A DNA stretch of 45,532 bases from Candidatus Yanofskyibacteriota bacterium (GTDB lineage: Bacteria; Patescibacteriota; Minisyncoccia; 2-02-FULL-40-12; IGHO2-01-FULL-4-A). Made by a program: the position numbers and the translations under genes. How positions within the stretch are numbered: position 1 is the first letter of the stretch; each line of letters begins with the position of its first letter. This document shows, one piece after another, positions 44,821 through 45,532 of the stretch. The notes under the pieces were generated by a model, which was given only the letters and a program-made list of their open reading frames with translations, did not search any database and had not been told where the DNA came from. The stretch is from assembly GCA_016185545.1 (NCBI GenBank), contig JACPNJ010000001.1, forward strand, positions 86,565-132,096, in the 5' to 3' direction.

Positions 44821-45507
44821 ATGCGAGTATCACCCGACGCGTTCCCAACATCTCGGTTGGGGCACACTCTCTTTAGGGCAGCGGCAAAAATTCCGTCAAG
44901 GTTGGGCCGACTGCTGATTCTGTTCAGCAACGTCCGTGCCATTCGTGCAATTCATTCCAATAAGAGTGAACCTTCGAAATCTGCCCATGGCGCGGTCACT
45001 AAAGATCTGCCACCATCCTGGGAGAAGTGGCTCGGCCATGATTCCCCTGAATTGCCATGGCCCTGGGACATGGAAGGGGATGCTCAATCTCTCCTTGAAA
45101 TTCAACTAGCTGAACAACAGGCTGAAACTGTATGTAATACTAACAAACAGCATAGCATCTGTCAAAACACGGTACTTTGCTCACTGCTTCAGCAGCTCAA
45201 GACAAAGCTCCTGCCTATCCTAATCCTGTTGCTGTTCGGTCTTAGCGGACTGAGCGCCCAAGATACTGCCCAGACGACTCCCCCCCAATGGTCTGACCCA
45301 AAAATTCCCACTCCCTTTGCCCAAGTTCTGGAGGAACGTGGGCAACTTGATTCTGTCGATTACGCTTTTGACCGCATTGCCTACTACCCCTGGCAAGGAT
45401 TTGCTTGGCATCCACCACTTATTGCCCCCCCAAAAAAACCCAAAACAGTTTTGACAACGGATGTGATTCTCGCTGATAATATTCGTGAAACAATGGTGGC
45501 AAATTAA
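44821..45507 (+). CDS. Unknown protein with internal hydrophobic segment
   Basis: 228 residues from ATG 44821 (AAAGGAG 8 bases upstream). A basic, Arg/Ser-rich N-terminal part (1-75), a Gln-rich helix (100-120), one hydrophobic segment (about 130-146, LLPILILLLFGLSGLSAQ) that resembles a signal peptide with a cleavable AQ end, and a Pro-rich C-terminus. This could be a fusion or a membrane protein with a long cytoplasmic head. No family recognised. High GC. Confidence 0.6.
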   Translation: MRVSPDAFPTSRLGHTLFRAAAKIPSRLGRLLILFSNVRAIRAIHSNKSEPSKSAHGAVTKDLPPSWEKWLGHDSPELPWPWDMEGDAQSLLEIQLAEQQAETVCNTNKQHSICQNTVLCSLLQQLKTKLLPILILLLFGLSGLSAQDTAQTTPPQWSDPKIPTPFAQVLEERGQLDSVDYAFDRIAYYPWQGFAWHPPLIAPPKKPKTVLTTDVILADNIRETMVAN

Positions 45508-45522
45508 CCAAGGAGAAAAGAC

Positions 45523-45532
45523 ATGGGATGGG
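45523..45532 (+). CDS. Start of a further gene, cut by the window end
   Basis: ATG 45523 with AAGGAG 8 bases upstream and only three codons (MGW) in the window. Too short to identify. Confidence 0.5.

Overview
This window looks like a chromosomal segment of a Patescibacteria/CPR bacterium, most likely a Parcubacteria-type lineage. It is AT-rich and gene-dense and uses the standard code, with TGA as a stop. Many housekeeping proteins are shortened: the RNA polymerase alpha subunit lacks its C-terminal domain, AlaRS ends after its editing domain, and L13 is short. Several genes start on TTG or GTG or appear leaderless. There is a large set of glycosyltransferases and signal-anchored envelope proteins. 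The taxonomic call is an inference from these features and not a database match.

Layout. 1-5.5 kb holds a small membrane protein, elongation factor P with an atypical tip loop, a Zn/Mn-type ABC permease and ATPase, a DUF457-like membrane protein, fmt and def. 5.5-13 kb holds gltX, an M23 peptidase whose signal peptide is out of frame, a REP-associated Y1 transposase (RAYT), an NDH-2-like oxidoreductase, a PD-(D/E)XK nuclease and small unknowns. 13-15.2 kb holds rpmA, rplI and an S41 peptidase. 15.2-23.2 kb is an envelope polysaccharide cluster: three GT2, two GT4, an LCP ligase and an O-antigen ligase-like protein. 23.2-25.8 kb holds an EamA half-transporter, mreB and a PEGA-like protein split at a -1 slippery heptamer. 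26-30.4 kb is the alpha-type ribosomal operon on the minus strand (infA-rpmJ-rpsM-rpsK-rpsD-rpoA-rplQ-rplM-rpsI). 30.5-37.7 kb holds a membrane-anchored unknown and a run of nine unknown, mostly membrane or coiled-coil genes with strong Shine-Dalgarno sites. 37.9-40.1 kb holds a frameshifted coiled-coil gene, alaS and tRNA-His. 40.1-43.3 kb has an array of related hairpins, then a membrane J-domain protein, a VWA protein and a third membrane protein driven by two near-identical promoters. From about 43.54 kb the base composition rises abruptly inside a truncated serine recombinase, and the tail carries unrelated unknown genes.

The most striking theme is repeats inside genes. A 23-bp palindrome occurs at both ends of the RAYT gene, twice inside it in frame, and in frame in two glycosyltransferase genes. 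Other palindromes are embedded in frame in alaS, a GT2 gene and the O-antigen ligase gene. Seven-bp tandem repeats sit in at least nine coding regions and in most intergenic gaps of the ribosomal operon. In the M23 peptidase such a heptamer tract separates a signal peptide from the mature protein by one reading frame. The second theme is the pair of unknown membrane modules (32.3-37.7 kb and 40.7-43.2 kb) flanking alaS and tRNA-His; they may be parts of one undescribed system.
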